DNA from: Saturnia japonica
Lineage: Eukaryota > Arthropoda > Insecta > Lepidoptera > Saturniidae
Length of the DNA: 64,000 nt
Assembly (NCBI GenBank): GCA_033032175.1
Contig: CM065318.1
Location: 16,678,001-16,742,000, forward strand
Direction of reading: 5' to 3'
The notes under the pieces were generated by a model. That model did no database searches, was not told where the DNA came from, and saw only the letters and a program-made list of their open reading frames with translations. A program made the translations under genes and the position numbers. This document shows positions 55,665 through 64,000 of this stretch, in pieces. The number at the start of each line of letters is the position of its first letter. Positions within the stretch are counted from its first letter, which is position 1.

Positions 55665-57060
55665 ATTTAGTATCTTCGACTTAAGCGGTGTGTCGTCAAT
55701 AAAGCGTATTCACACCATATGAGTTGTCATTGAATATATATCGCTTTACAGCGTTACCATAAACACATCAAAATATACGCGACGAATTATATGTAAATAT
55801 TTTTCTCGTTATTAATTAATTTACACGAAAACTTGTCGAGGCACCACCCCTTTGACGTCATGGGGATATCCGTTGAATCACGAAGATTCTTTTTTTTTAT
55901 TTAAATTATTTATAACAGTTACATTTTATATGTCCTCCATATGGTTTTTCCCAGAGCCTTTAAACACTTATTATATCAAAAACACTGCGTTTAAAAATAA
56001 AGAATTGTATATTGCTTTAAAAAAAAAGCAAGTTTAATGAATGGAATAATTTTGAAGTTATATTTAGATGTTATATTTTTTTTACTTGTCGCAATCAAAA
56101 GTAACTTGAGAGTTCTGACGTTGAGTTCATTACAACGCTCCGGCAATGTATGAAACAGCGTGCTGGGGTTATTAAATACTCTTTGATTGGATCTCTTTAT
56201 CATTCTTGACATACCAAAGTAAGTCTCTTTGCTTAGTACAAATTGCGTTCACGTGGCTGTATAGCCATAAATGCGCTTGCCTTTCGGCACAGATGATAAA
56301 TAGAAAATTGGCGGCAAAGCTGAAAATTCTTCTTGATTTGTTATTTACATACTTAATAAATATAAAATAAATTTACATTTTAACTTCGTCATTTTGTTGA
56401 CACGCGGGATAAAAAGTTTGAACTTATTTTTGTTTTGTTACTCCAGAGAAATGTAACTTGTTAGGTGCGTACATTTTTTACTATTTTTTTCTGTGAAAGA
56501 CTTTGTGAAAAATTAGTCACAAGCACAAAGATTTACTTATAAAATACCAAATACATAGAATTCAATTTTAACTTTTTATTCTAATTGTACATTCTCCGAG
56601 TTAGAATTAAAATATAACGCATAAAAGGACAAATCGACCCTTCGAGTCTGAAATGTGGTAAAAGCCATTTTGTCCAAAATCGACTTTAAACGCTATCTTG
56701 CCTGTCTCGTATTAGTGAAGTCCTCGCCTACAGCTTGGCCTTCAAACTCATACTCGTCCTGCAATTGCCTATTTCACGGCCCTTGTAATAATGTACTATT
56801 ATCTACTGTAATATCGTAAAATTCGAATTATAAACTTCAAAAAGTGTTTATAGTGACATAGCTATAAACTTTATAAACGCAAAATTTATATAATATACGT
56901 TATATATTTAAAAAAAAATTAAATATTTATTCGAAACCTACTATAGGTATTTTTTTGCCTTCTTCTATATTTTTTCAAGTAAGTATAATAAAATACTGTA
57001 TTTAATATAAAAATGTCTTTGTCTCCTACAAGATTCCAGTTCCCGATGTATTACTTTACT
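55665..57060. other. AT-rich DNA; one CRE palindrome
   Basis: TGACGTCA is at 55853-55860. The minus frame 55991-56212 contains a VFNNPSTLFHTLPERCNELN stretch that faintly resembles a LINE C-terminus; not strong enough to call. Nothing else was recognised. Confidence 0.35.
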
Positions 57061-57136
57061 CTATGTTACAGTGGCACGGCGCGGGAACTAAGAGAACAAA
57101 ATTTTATATACAGGTGTGTACTCTTTCGGTTTACAG

Positions 57137-57202
57137 AATGATGCAATGATAGACAGACTGTCCGTCAGTTCGACACCGCCCAGCGGCGCGGCGCGGGCGC
57201 AG
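57137..57202 (+). CDS. Candidate 66-nt internal exon of a host gene
   Basis: A T-rich tract (CTCTTTCGGTTTACAG) ends in AG at 57135-57136, and the segment ends CAG|GTATGT at 57202|57203, a strong donor. The 66 nt are GC-rich in AT-rich surroundings and a multiple of three. They are open in only one of three frames, reading NDAMIDRLSVSSTPPSGAAR plus AQ. The serine/proline-rich product looks like a cassette exon adding a flexible linker. I cannot name the gene. Alternatives are a chance splice-like context or a decayed repeat. If real, the window is intronic to a plus-strand gene. Confidence 0.35.
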
Positions 57203-57359
57203 GTATGTGGGCAATCATTCGCATTCACTTGCGTAATTATAACTACGCCGTTTGAAAGGTCATGAGCACGCTTATTTTCGGTAGTTCGATATAATTACAT
57301 GCAATTTTTTTATTAATTTGTCATTGACATCTATATACATATAAAAAATTGACGTTAAT

Positions 57360-57600
57360 CTACAGGATGGATTTTTGAGATGGACGCGGAACGCCCCTCA
57401 GCGGTGTCAGTATCGTCTGTTAACCCTGCTATACCGAGGCCACCCTTGTCACGACGCGAGGGAAAACGAACAGCGACGCGATTATGTTATCCACAGCTGG
57501 GGTGGCTAGTGTCTGAGATACTCCTCCCTTGAGCGGCCTGGCTCGGGAGACGAGGCGCGCGGCGGAGGCAATGCAGGATTTCCCGACGGTAAAAAAAATA
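57360..57600 (+). other. CpG-rich patch, possible exon or decayed gene
   Basis: An acceptor-like TTAATCTACAG precedes 57366. The following 138 nt stay open in frame 0 (DGFLRWTRNAPQRC and on) to a TAG near 57509. A second frame opens from an ATG at 57379 for 50 residues. The CG-rich end (about 57535-57590) resembles neither. It could be a downstream or terminal exon related to 57137-57202, or a retroelement remnant. Confidence 0.25.
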
Positions 57601-58118
57601 ATAATTTTGAGATAGGACCCTTAACGGTTGTAGCTATATACAGTAAATTTTCTTGAGACTGTCCTTAGCTTTTTAAGATATTTTTACTTGCACTTACAGT
57701 TTTTTTAAATTGTACAGTGAGTAAGATGATGGGCAATTTACATAAAAACTTTTTCATGTCAATCGATCCTATTGCTTTTAAGGATCAATAAACTCTAAGA
57801 GACCAATTGAGGTTAGAATACTAAAAATGACAGAAATCGCAAAAAATCTTTTCCAATACATTACGTAGGAAATCATCGTGGCTTCGATAACCTTTTGCAA
57901 GAAAAGAGACTCTAACTTGTTTGTATACTTAGTTTATGCTATCCCTGAATGGGATAGATGGTGCTGTCATCGAATTATTGACTATCTATTGGATATGTTA
58001 GGTAGAGGTAAGGAGGGATATATGGGGGATAAGTTGAAAAAGTATCCCGCTGTAAGTAGCAAATTACAATTTACGTTTTTCGGTTACGCCATGTTGCTTT
58101 TTTTATCAAAGTTTAGTA
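57601..58118. other. Unassigned
   Basis: The 83-residue plus frame at 57878-58129 (MASITFCKKRDSNLFVYLVY and on) is open and not extremely AT-biased, but shows no known domain. Its stop lies in the first unit of the following duplication. Confidence 0.3.
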
Positions 58119-58301
58119 TAGTGACGTAAAGAATATAATGTAATATATTATAATAATAACAACAATATATTAGTTTTGAAGTTTGGTTTGAAATAAGAAT
58201 AACAATATGTGTAGTGACGTAAAGAATATAATGTAATATATTATAATAATAACAACAATATATTAGTTTTGAAGTTTGGTTTGAAATAAGAATAACAATA
58301 T
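58119..58301. repeat. Perfect 93-bp tandem duplication
   Basis: 58119-58208 and 58212-58301 are identical by eye over 90 bp (tagtgacgtaaagaatataa .. aacaatat), period 93. No transposon signature is present. This is a recent local duplication or an assembly artefact. Confidence 0.85.
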
Positions 58302-59440
58302 ATTAATTTGAAAGTGATAAAATAAAAAGACTTATTCAAATTTAAGTGAATTTACAAGAAAAGTGAGAGTGATTATATATTTCGTTTTATAAATTCAACA
58401 CGTATGAGCATGATTTTAATATTTATTTGAGGTTAACCTCACTTTTTGATTGTAAGTATCAGTGAATGTATATAAATCTGTTAAAATTAGCAAGTAATAA
58501 TAAATATGACTGTAAATCTAGTGAACATTATTAATTCTAAAAACAATAAAAAATATAAATTAAATAATAATTTAAAAATAAAACAAAACACGATTAGAAA
58601 ATAAAAGTATGTATACGTACATCTTTTTTAATTATTCGTTTTTAATGGTTTATTCATTCATTTTTAATTTTATAAAATCGTTGCATTTCTACAAGATTAA
58701 CTGTCATCATATAATTGTATTACTTTGAAAAGATAATTCCAATTATTTATTCATAACTTGTAAATATAATACAATAAATAAATAGCAATGATATTATAAT
58801 AAGAACAATGATAAAATAAATTACTCATTAATTGTATGCATGTCTATAATAACAAAATAGCTTTAATTTAATACGCAAAAAATTTTTTTTCTTAAGGCTT
58901 ATGCCTTATCTACCCCATTTTCGTGAAGTTGCAAATAGTAGAAAAATGATGTCGTAAAGAAGTTTCACTTCTTATCTGTGTAGTCTGGTACACACACACA
59001 TTTTTTTTTTTCGTTAATAAATTTGATTTCAAAGGAACATTTAATCTTACAAACAATTATAAATGTATTATTACTCTCAATTATAAGTTTGACTTTAAAA
59101 AAAGTAAAAAAAAAAAACAAAACAAAACTGGAAACACCTTCTATATAATAAAATATTTCGACGTCCATCTGTCTCATTCTAACACACGCTCTACAACTAT
59201 CTTTATATTTATATTATGTTTTAATAATAAATCGAAAACAAAATTATTATATTTGAAATTTAATCGAACTTTATTAATCTCATTAAAATGTTATTAAATA
59301 AAATTTACATATCTCTTTCAAAAGAAAATTCAAGTATACACGTTAAAAACATGTACTTGTTTTTGTATATTTTCTCATGTATTGTTTCGGGCATAGTGTA
59401 CGTACCGAATGTAGTGTTTGCTTAAACGACTCGGTTCAAA
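58302..59440. other. Very AT-rich DNA, nothing recognised
   Basis: Low-complexity AT-rich stretches and an ACAC tract at 58990-59000. No gene was seen. Confidence 0.4.
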
Positions 59441-59444
59441 ATCA

Positions 59445-59545
59445 AATTTTTTTATTCAACTCAAGTCCTAAGAAAGCACAACATCAAAATACTTGCATAA
59501 AAAAACATCCCAGCTATCGAGAAGAACCGGCAAGAAACTAAATCA
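59445..59545 (-). repeat. Non-LTR 3'UTR fragment
   Basis: It shares 'cccagctatcgagaagaacc' and 'ggcaagaaact' with 54820-54865 and lies in the same minus orientation. No coding portion is attached. Confidence 0.45.
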
Positions 59546-60330
59546 TCAAATCAAATCATGTTTATTAATTTTACCTATTTTTTAATATACACAGTACACA
59601 AGGGATCACTAGTTTGTTAGATTCCATTTTGAATATTAGAAAATACTACGATGGCTTAAAAACGTTGAAGAAGAAGAAATGACGCGTACATAACAGCTTC
59701 TTTTTTGTCGAAGTAACCGAAATCAAAACGCCCGTCAAAATCTGACGTAAGTTCGATAACTTTTTACGTTAGCCTTTAGATTGGGGTTGTAGTTTACAGT
59801 TATTATTAGAATGTAACTGTGAAATGGCTGACAATGACGTAAAAGTGTCAAAAGTTTGTCGGATTGTAACCTTGAAGTTGATTTAATATTTTCAGATGAA
59901 TATGATTAGACGTTAGATGTCTGTTCGGACAGTTACATTAATAAAATTGCAATGGTTACGGTTGCAGCGAGGTTATACTTAGAATTTTGCTATATTCGTT
60001 TACAAGTTTAAAACCATTCATAGTCATCTGTCTCATTAAATGTATATTTTTTATTATTGAATGGGATTATAATATATACTTTATATCTTATAAAATGAAA
60101 GCTAAAATGTACTTATGTTTATTTGTCCTAAACTATATAATTTGTTGTAAAATACAAATGTAAACGAGAGATTAGTCAGGAAAGTAAAAAGATTTAATTG
60201 TGAACATTAAAACCACACATAAAACTCAATATGCACTCTAAAGAAAAGGAACTTTGAATTAAGAATGGCTCAGTGATAGAACGGTCTGAGATCGCTTTGA
60301 TTTTCCTTTTTTTTATTATTTATAGGCCTC
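59546..60330. other. AT-rich DNA, nothing recognised
   Basis: 'tggctcagtgatagaacgg' at about 60264 resembles a tRNA-like A-box but no B-box follows. Nothing else was recognised. Confidence 0.35.
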
Positions 60331-60334
60331 ACCT

Positions 60335-60470
60335 GATGAGAGGGTGCTGCTGCCGGAACACACCTATTGGTGCTTGGCGACCGATTTTTAACTTGAGAGT
60401 GGTAGGTAGCTAGCCGGGCATTAGAAATTACCCTAACACCATGTTATGATTTCATCGCAATGTCTCCTGC
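60335..60470 (-). repeat. SINE-C body fragment
   Basis: 'gctgctgccggaacacacc', 'tattggtgcttggcgaccg', 'gtggtaggtagctagccggg' and 'aacaccatgttatgatttc' match the body. The tRNA-like head is missing. Confidence 0.6.
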
Positions 60471-60949
60471 TTCTTGGGAATGATATAACTTCGGAAAGTT
60501 TTCGAACGAGATCAAAGGTTTCATTTCTTACTAACTCTTTCCCCCTTGCAGCGCTGTAAGTTGACGTATGAAAAATAAACATTAGAACGTAGGTATTCCA
60601 AAACCCTAGTTTTAGGTAATTAATTGATTAACCACATATTTAGTTAATATCATGTGTATTGGTGGCCAAAATATAACTTATGACTAAAAAAAAAAAACTT
60701 TTTCACTATTCGTTTCAACATATTTACGAGTGTACAAATAAATTGATATTTAAGTGTTTGGCGCTTTTATTTAGCGTATAAATTAAAAGACTAGACAGGC
60801 GCCAGTCTCAAGTGTCCATAACTCATTTATTGGTTTCTTTTTTGTACTAATATTAAACAAATTATAGTCTTGTAGTTAAATAATAAAGTGACTTAGACGA
60901 CTGGTCATATACAGAGTGTGCCTATATAATTTTTTTTAAAATAAAACTA
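60471..60949. other. AT-rich DNA, nothing recognised
   Basis: No recognised feature. Confidence 0.4.
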
Positions 60950-61005
60950 AGGTGGAAAATAAACATACGGCCTGCCTGATGGTAAGCGGCTTAAGTAATA
61001 TAATA
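60950..61005 (+). repeat. Family E opening fragment
   Basis: 'gtggaaaataaacatacggc' followed by 'ctgcctgatggtaagcggc' is the start of family E, then truncated. Confidence 0.55.
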
Positions 61006-61059
61006 CGGCTAATTAAAGGACGTCTTTTTTTATCCTATAAAGGTTTAAATGTCACAATC

Positions 61060-61195
61060 ACAACCAATCTCATCTGATGTTAAGTGACAATGATGGTGAC
61101 ACGCTATGCCTAGTGGAGGACCGGCAATCAAGTGCAGCTGATTTTCAACTAGAGGGCGGTAGAAAATACCCTACCACCATGCAAACCATCAATTA
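61060..61195 (-). repeat. SINE-C tail fragment
   Basis: 'gtgacacgctatgcctagtg', 'gcaatcaagtgcagctga' and 'ggcggtagaaaataccctac' with 'caccatgc' are the tail and body; the head is missing. Confidence 0.5.
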
Positions 61196-61569
61196 CGTGA
61201 GATATTTTTGTTTGGATCCCCTTTTCCATAAATGACACCGACCGCTAGCATCCTGTGCGTCATCTCTTTGACCTTCACAAAATTTTATTTAAATATCCTG
61301 ATTCTTAATCTTTTTTAAAAGTGTATTTTCCTGGCAACACTTTATTATCGTTAATTCTTGTTTTAAAAATTAGTGACTCAAACATTATTTAGAACCTTAT
61401 GTTCCACGGTATTGACGAAATACAGACAAATAGCTTAAAATTAAATTTTTCGTTTATATAAATGATAAATAAACGTTTTCTTTAGGAATGCATCTGTTGA
61501 CGCTAATGAATATAGTATAATGAAGGTACCGTCTTTATAAAATCTGATAACGAACATATGACAGCTGTT
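61196..61569. other. AT-rich DNA, nothing recognised
   Basis: No recognised feature. Confidence 0.4.
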
Positions 61570-61900
61570 CGTTTCTTCTTTTTGTTTTGGCACCGCAAAA
61601 AGCACTTGCCGGCGTCAGTGTTTTCAAGCCTTCGTAGTAGTAGGTATTTTATTCAAAGTGGCGTCTAAATAAGATGGCTGGCTCTCTTGTTAGAACGAAC
61701 TACGGAGTTTCTGAGGTACCCCAGAATGCATGCTTTCAGTTTATACTTATAATCCACTTCACTTATGCACAAAAACTAAACTATGTATATCACGCAAAAC
61801 GCGACCAAAATTACATAATATAGGGTCAAAAACCTAAGTAAATGAATTAAAAATAAAAACGAAACATGTCAATATCAAGATCCATACATTACATAATGTG
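61570..61900 (+). repeat. Family B repeat, near full length
   Basis: 'gtttcttctttttgttttgg' head, 'ttgccggcgtcagtg', 'taagatggctggctctcttg', 'actacggagtttctgaggta', 'aatccacttcacttatgcac', 'cgcaaaacgcgacc' and 'acctaagtaaatgaattaaa' (61838-61857), then the tail to about 61885. It supplies the empty site for the Helitron at 62588. Confidence 0.65.
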
Positions 61901-62337
61901 CGAAATATTTGCAACTGTCAGATAGTACTAAATAATACCTTAAAGAGTACCTAATAACACTTGTCGTAAGGACCCTGTATAGTTTTATATAACGATATAT
62001 AATATTATATAATCTTTCTTTTTATGTTACTCTAAACAAGTTTTTACGTGATCAAGCCAAATGAGACGGTTGATTTAAAACTACGGACACGTTACGTTTG
62101 CGAGACTACACATTGATGGTTGAATATTTTTTAATACGCTTTTTTTAAATACCGTTGTACAAATTAAATGGTCCATAATTAAGCACTACGAGTATGTTAT
62201 AAAACAGCACATAATATGAAACAGTTGGATTATGTGTTTAAAGATCGTGCCATAGGCACTCGTTTTGAAGACTACTGATTCAACTGATTGATATGATTCA
62301 TTCGGCTCTCTCATCATTTATAGTTATATTTACTTCT

Positions 62338-62780
62338 ACTTAGTAACTTGGCAATTAGTCCTCTTTATTGAAGACCATTATCAAATTAATATTGCTTCCT
62401 GGCTTTATTATCCTCCTAACAAGATGGTGGCTCCCTTGTTTGAACTTTCTACGGAGTTTTTGTGGCATCTCAGTGTGTATGCTTCCAGTTTATATTTATA
62501 ATCCACTTCACTTACAATATCCAAACTATATCACGGAAAACGATACCAATATTACATAATATAGGGACAAAAACCTAAGTTAATGAATCCTAACTAATAT
62601 TATAATTGTGAAAGTGAGTTTGTTTATTTGTTACGCTTTCACGCGTAAACTATTCGACCGATCATCCTGAAATTTTGTACACGTGTTCTATAGGAGCAGA
62701 GCATCAATAAAAATTCGGGTCAGCTAGTAAAAAATAAAAACCACAACATGTGTCACTTCAAGATCCCGGCAAGAACTCGG
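62338..62780 (+). repeat. Family B repeat interrupted by a Helitron
   Basis: 'taacttggcaattagtcctc', 'tttattgaagaccattatc', 'caagatggtggctcccttg', 'aatccacttcacttacaat' and 'cctaagttaatgaa'; then the 140-bp insertion; then 'taaaaaataaaaaccacaac' and 'cacttcaagatcccggc' to the end. The frame 62368-62559 is a by-product. Confidence 0.7.
62588..62727 (+). mobile_element. Complete 140-bp Helitron-like element
   Basis: The 5' end is A|TCCTAACTAATATTATAA (A at 62587) and the 3' end is 'ttcgggtcaGCTAG|T' (T at 62728). The internal order 'gtttgtttatttgttacgct', 'ttcacgcgtaaactattcga' and 'ccgatcatcctgaaatttt' is the usual plan of small lepidopteran Helitron-like repeats. The uninterrupted sequence aatgaa|ttaaaaat in the neighbouring family B copy (about 61846-61860) is the expected empty site. 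Confidence 0.78.
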
Positions 62781-63099
62781 TGATAAATATTTTAACGATT
62801 TAGGCATTGTGTATCCAAAGAGATAGTGCTAGCTATAATAGCTATTTTACTTTTATATCAACGGCTTTTAAAAATTATAACATTGTTTAGGGCCGATTTT
62901 TCAATCGCCAGATAACTTTATTTGAGGATTAGTTTTGACTTTTTGATACATAATGTATGAAAAACCTGTCAAAATAAAATAATTATTTCACAAAAAAAGC
63001 TATCCGTTGATTGGAACATCGTCCCATAATGTAACAAAAATATTATACTAAAACCAAATCAGATAACCTATCTATGGTTATTTAAATACAATCCTAATA
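62781..63099. other. AT-rich DNA, nothing recognised
   Basis: No recognised feature. Confidence 0.4.
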
Positions 63100-63312
63100 T
63101 ATATTAGAAATATGGTAGTTTTTCTTTGGATGTTTGTTATTCAATCATGCAAAAACGGCTGTACAGATTTGGACGAAATTTAGAACACAGATAATTTTTA
63201 ACCTGTATTAACACACTGGATACTTTATATCTCGGTAAGTCACATTTTTAATTTCATTCTGGACCCAATTCTGCAGTCCGCGCTAACGAAATCCCGGGCA
63301 GAAGGGGTATTT
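63100..63312 (+). mobile_element. Helitron-like repeat fragment
   Basis: 'tgtttgttattcaatcatgc', 'aaaaacggctgtacagattt', 'ggacgaaatttagaacacag', 'taacctgtattaacacactg' and 'atctcggtaagtcac', collinear with 7185-7375 and related to 35401-35541. The end 'gaaatcccgggcagaagggg' lacks CTAG. Confidence 0.5.
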
Positions 63313-63458
63313 AATAAAATTCTCAAACCTTACTAAACCGAAACCGGTAGGTACAGAAGCAAAAATTTCCACGGCAGTTCCTATAAGTGAACGCTAAGAA
63401 AGGAGGGTTGAAAATTTTTCTCTCCTGAGAGGATTGCAAACATTTATTCCCCTTTTTA

Positions 63459-63672
63459 ATTGCGAGACATAAGTGGAAGTGGGCGAAGCACGTAGCTCGT
63501 AGAATGGATGGGCGTTGGGGCCAAAGATTTCTCGAGTGGTGGCCGCGTACATACAGGAAGATATAGGCGTGGGCAGACTCGCCACAAGGTGGGCCGACGT
63601 TACCTGGTAAAGGTTGCCGGAAGCCGCTGGATGCGGGCAGTACAGGACCGGTCGTTGTGGAGATATTTTTTG
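63459..63672 (+). pseudogene. RTE/BovB-type LINE protein C-terminus, frameshifted
   Basis: 63459 onward reads IARHKWKWAKHVARRMDGRW followed by GQRFLEWWPRTYRK and a TAG near 63570. The +1/-1 frame continues RRGQTRHKVGRRYLVKVAGS then RWMRAVQDRSLWRYF. 'KWxWAxHVARxxDxRW..xLEWxPR' followed by 'xxRW.xDLVKVAGxRWMxxAQDRxLWR' is the familiar C-terminus of insect endonuclease-reverse-transcriptase LINE proteins. One frameshift is visible and the upstream part is missing. Minus frames at 63323-63696 are antisense by-products. Confidence 0.75.
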
Positions 63673-63704
63673 CCAAGGAGAAATTTCATCGAGCACACAA
63701 CTAA

Positions 63705-63840
63705 TCTATACTAATATAATGAAGCGGAAAAGTTTTTATGTTTGTTTAAACACGCTAATCTCTGAAACTACCAGTCCTATTCGAAAAATTATTTTTGTAT
63801 ATGATAGCCAGACTCTCGAGAAATAGTATAGGCTATTTAA
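63705..63840 (+). mobile_element. Helitron-like (Lep1-type) 5' part
   Basis: A|TCTATACTAATATAATG at 63704|63705 is a Helitron-like 5' end. It is followed by 'tttttatgtttgtttaaaca', 'cgctaatctctgaaactacc' and 'gaaatagtataggctattt', like 14175-14437. No CTAG end was found before the window ends. Confidence 0.5.
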
Positions 63841-64000
63841 AATTTGGCTGCAACTTTCAGTTAGCCTTAAATATTGTTTTTTATTACGTAAGTCGGAAGT
63901 CGAGACCCTCCTGAACAGCTTTAACCGCATGCGCTGGAGTAATCGTTAATGATACGGAAATACTATGTTCTACAATAATATTGATCCTTAGTATACCGAA
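63841..64000. other. Unassigned
   Basis: No recognised feature. Confidence 0.4.

Noticed and set aside
55991..56212. Minus frame with a LINE-like VFNNPSTLFHTLPERC stretch
   Set aside because: Too short and too divergent for a family assignment; it may be a relic, but I cannot separate it from chance.
63323..63714. Overlapping frames of 68-117 residues on both strands
   Set aside because: Minus frames are antisense to a LINE C-terminus; the plus frame is one half of that frameshifted LINE fragment, already annotated.
1..64000. Endogenous virus or LTR retrotransposon
   Set aside because: I found no paired long terminal repeats, integrase, protease or gag-like frames anywhere in the window.

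Overview
The window reads as nuclear DNA of an insect, most probably a moth or butterfly (Lepidoptera). The evidence is an A+T-rich background, no prokaryote-style gene packing, a DD41D and a cecropia-type mariner, several tRNA-derived SINE families, abundant small Helitron-like elements with A|TC...CTAG|T ends, and dispersed repeats I associate with lepidopteran genomes. No complete host gene, rRNA gene or convincing functional tRNA gene was found. The long stretches without open frames look like intergenic or deep-intronic DNA.

The only long intact reading frame (11074-12174, minus) is a 366-residue DD41D transposase inside a 1304-bp element with perfect 31-bp inverted ends. That element sits inside an older, roughly 280-bp Helitron-like copy (10969-12554). 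A second mariner (44108-45331) is dead: it has a frameshift, an internal deletion, two premature stops and a damaged catalytic block. A 183-bp pogo/Tigger-like MITE lies at 17332-17514. Non-LTR retrotransposons survive only as 3' fragments (54740-55098, 55590-55664, 59445-59545, 63459-63672).

The remaining recognisable content is repeat families, lettered here for reference. SINE-A has 3 copies, one with a 16-bp target duplication. SINE-C has about 11 copies and SINE-F about 3. Family B is a roughly 300-bp unit with isolated copies and one head-to-tail array at 53.15-53.89 kb. Families D, D', E, G and H, a non-LTR-like tail family and several Helitron-like families complete the set. Two direct tandem duplications also stand out: a perfect 93-bp one at 58119-58301 and a diverged one of about 155 bp near 23.4 kb.

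Possible host-gene signals are few. The best is an open 66-nt, GC-rich segment at 57137-57202 flanked by good splice signals. CpG-rich, promoter-like patches lie near 2.2, 3.8, 24.8, 39.8 and 48.2 kb. The perfect palindrome TGACGTCA (CRE/ATF site) was seen six times, more than composition predicts. I found nothing that clearly forms a new multigene system; the more informative signals are nested transposon histories and the candidate exon.
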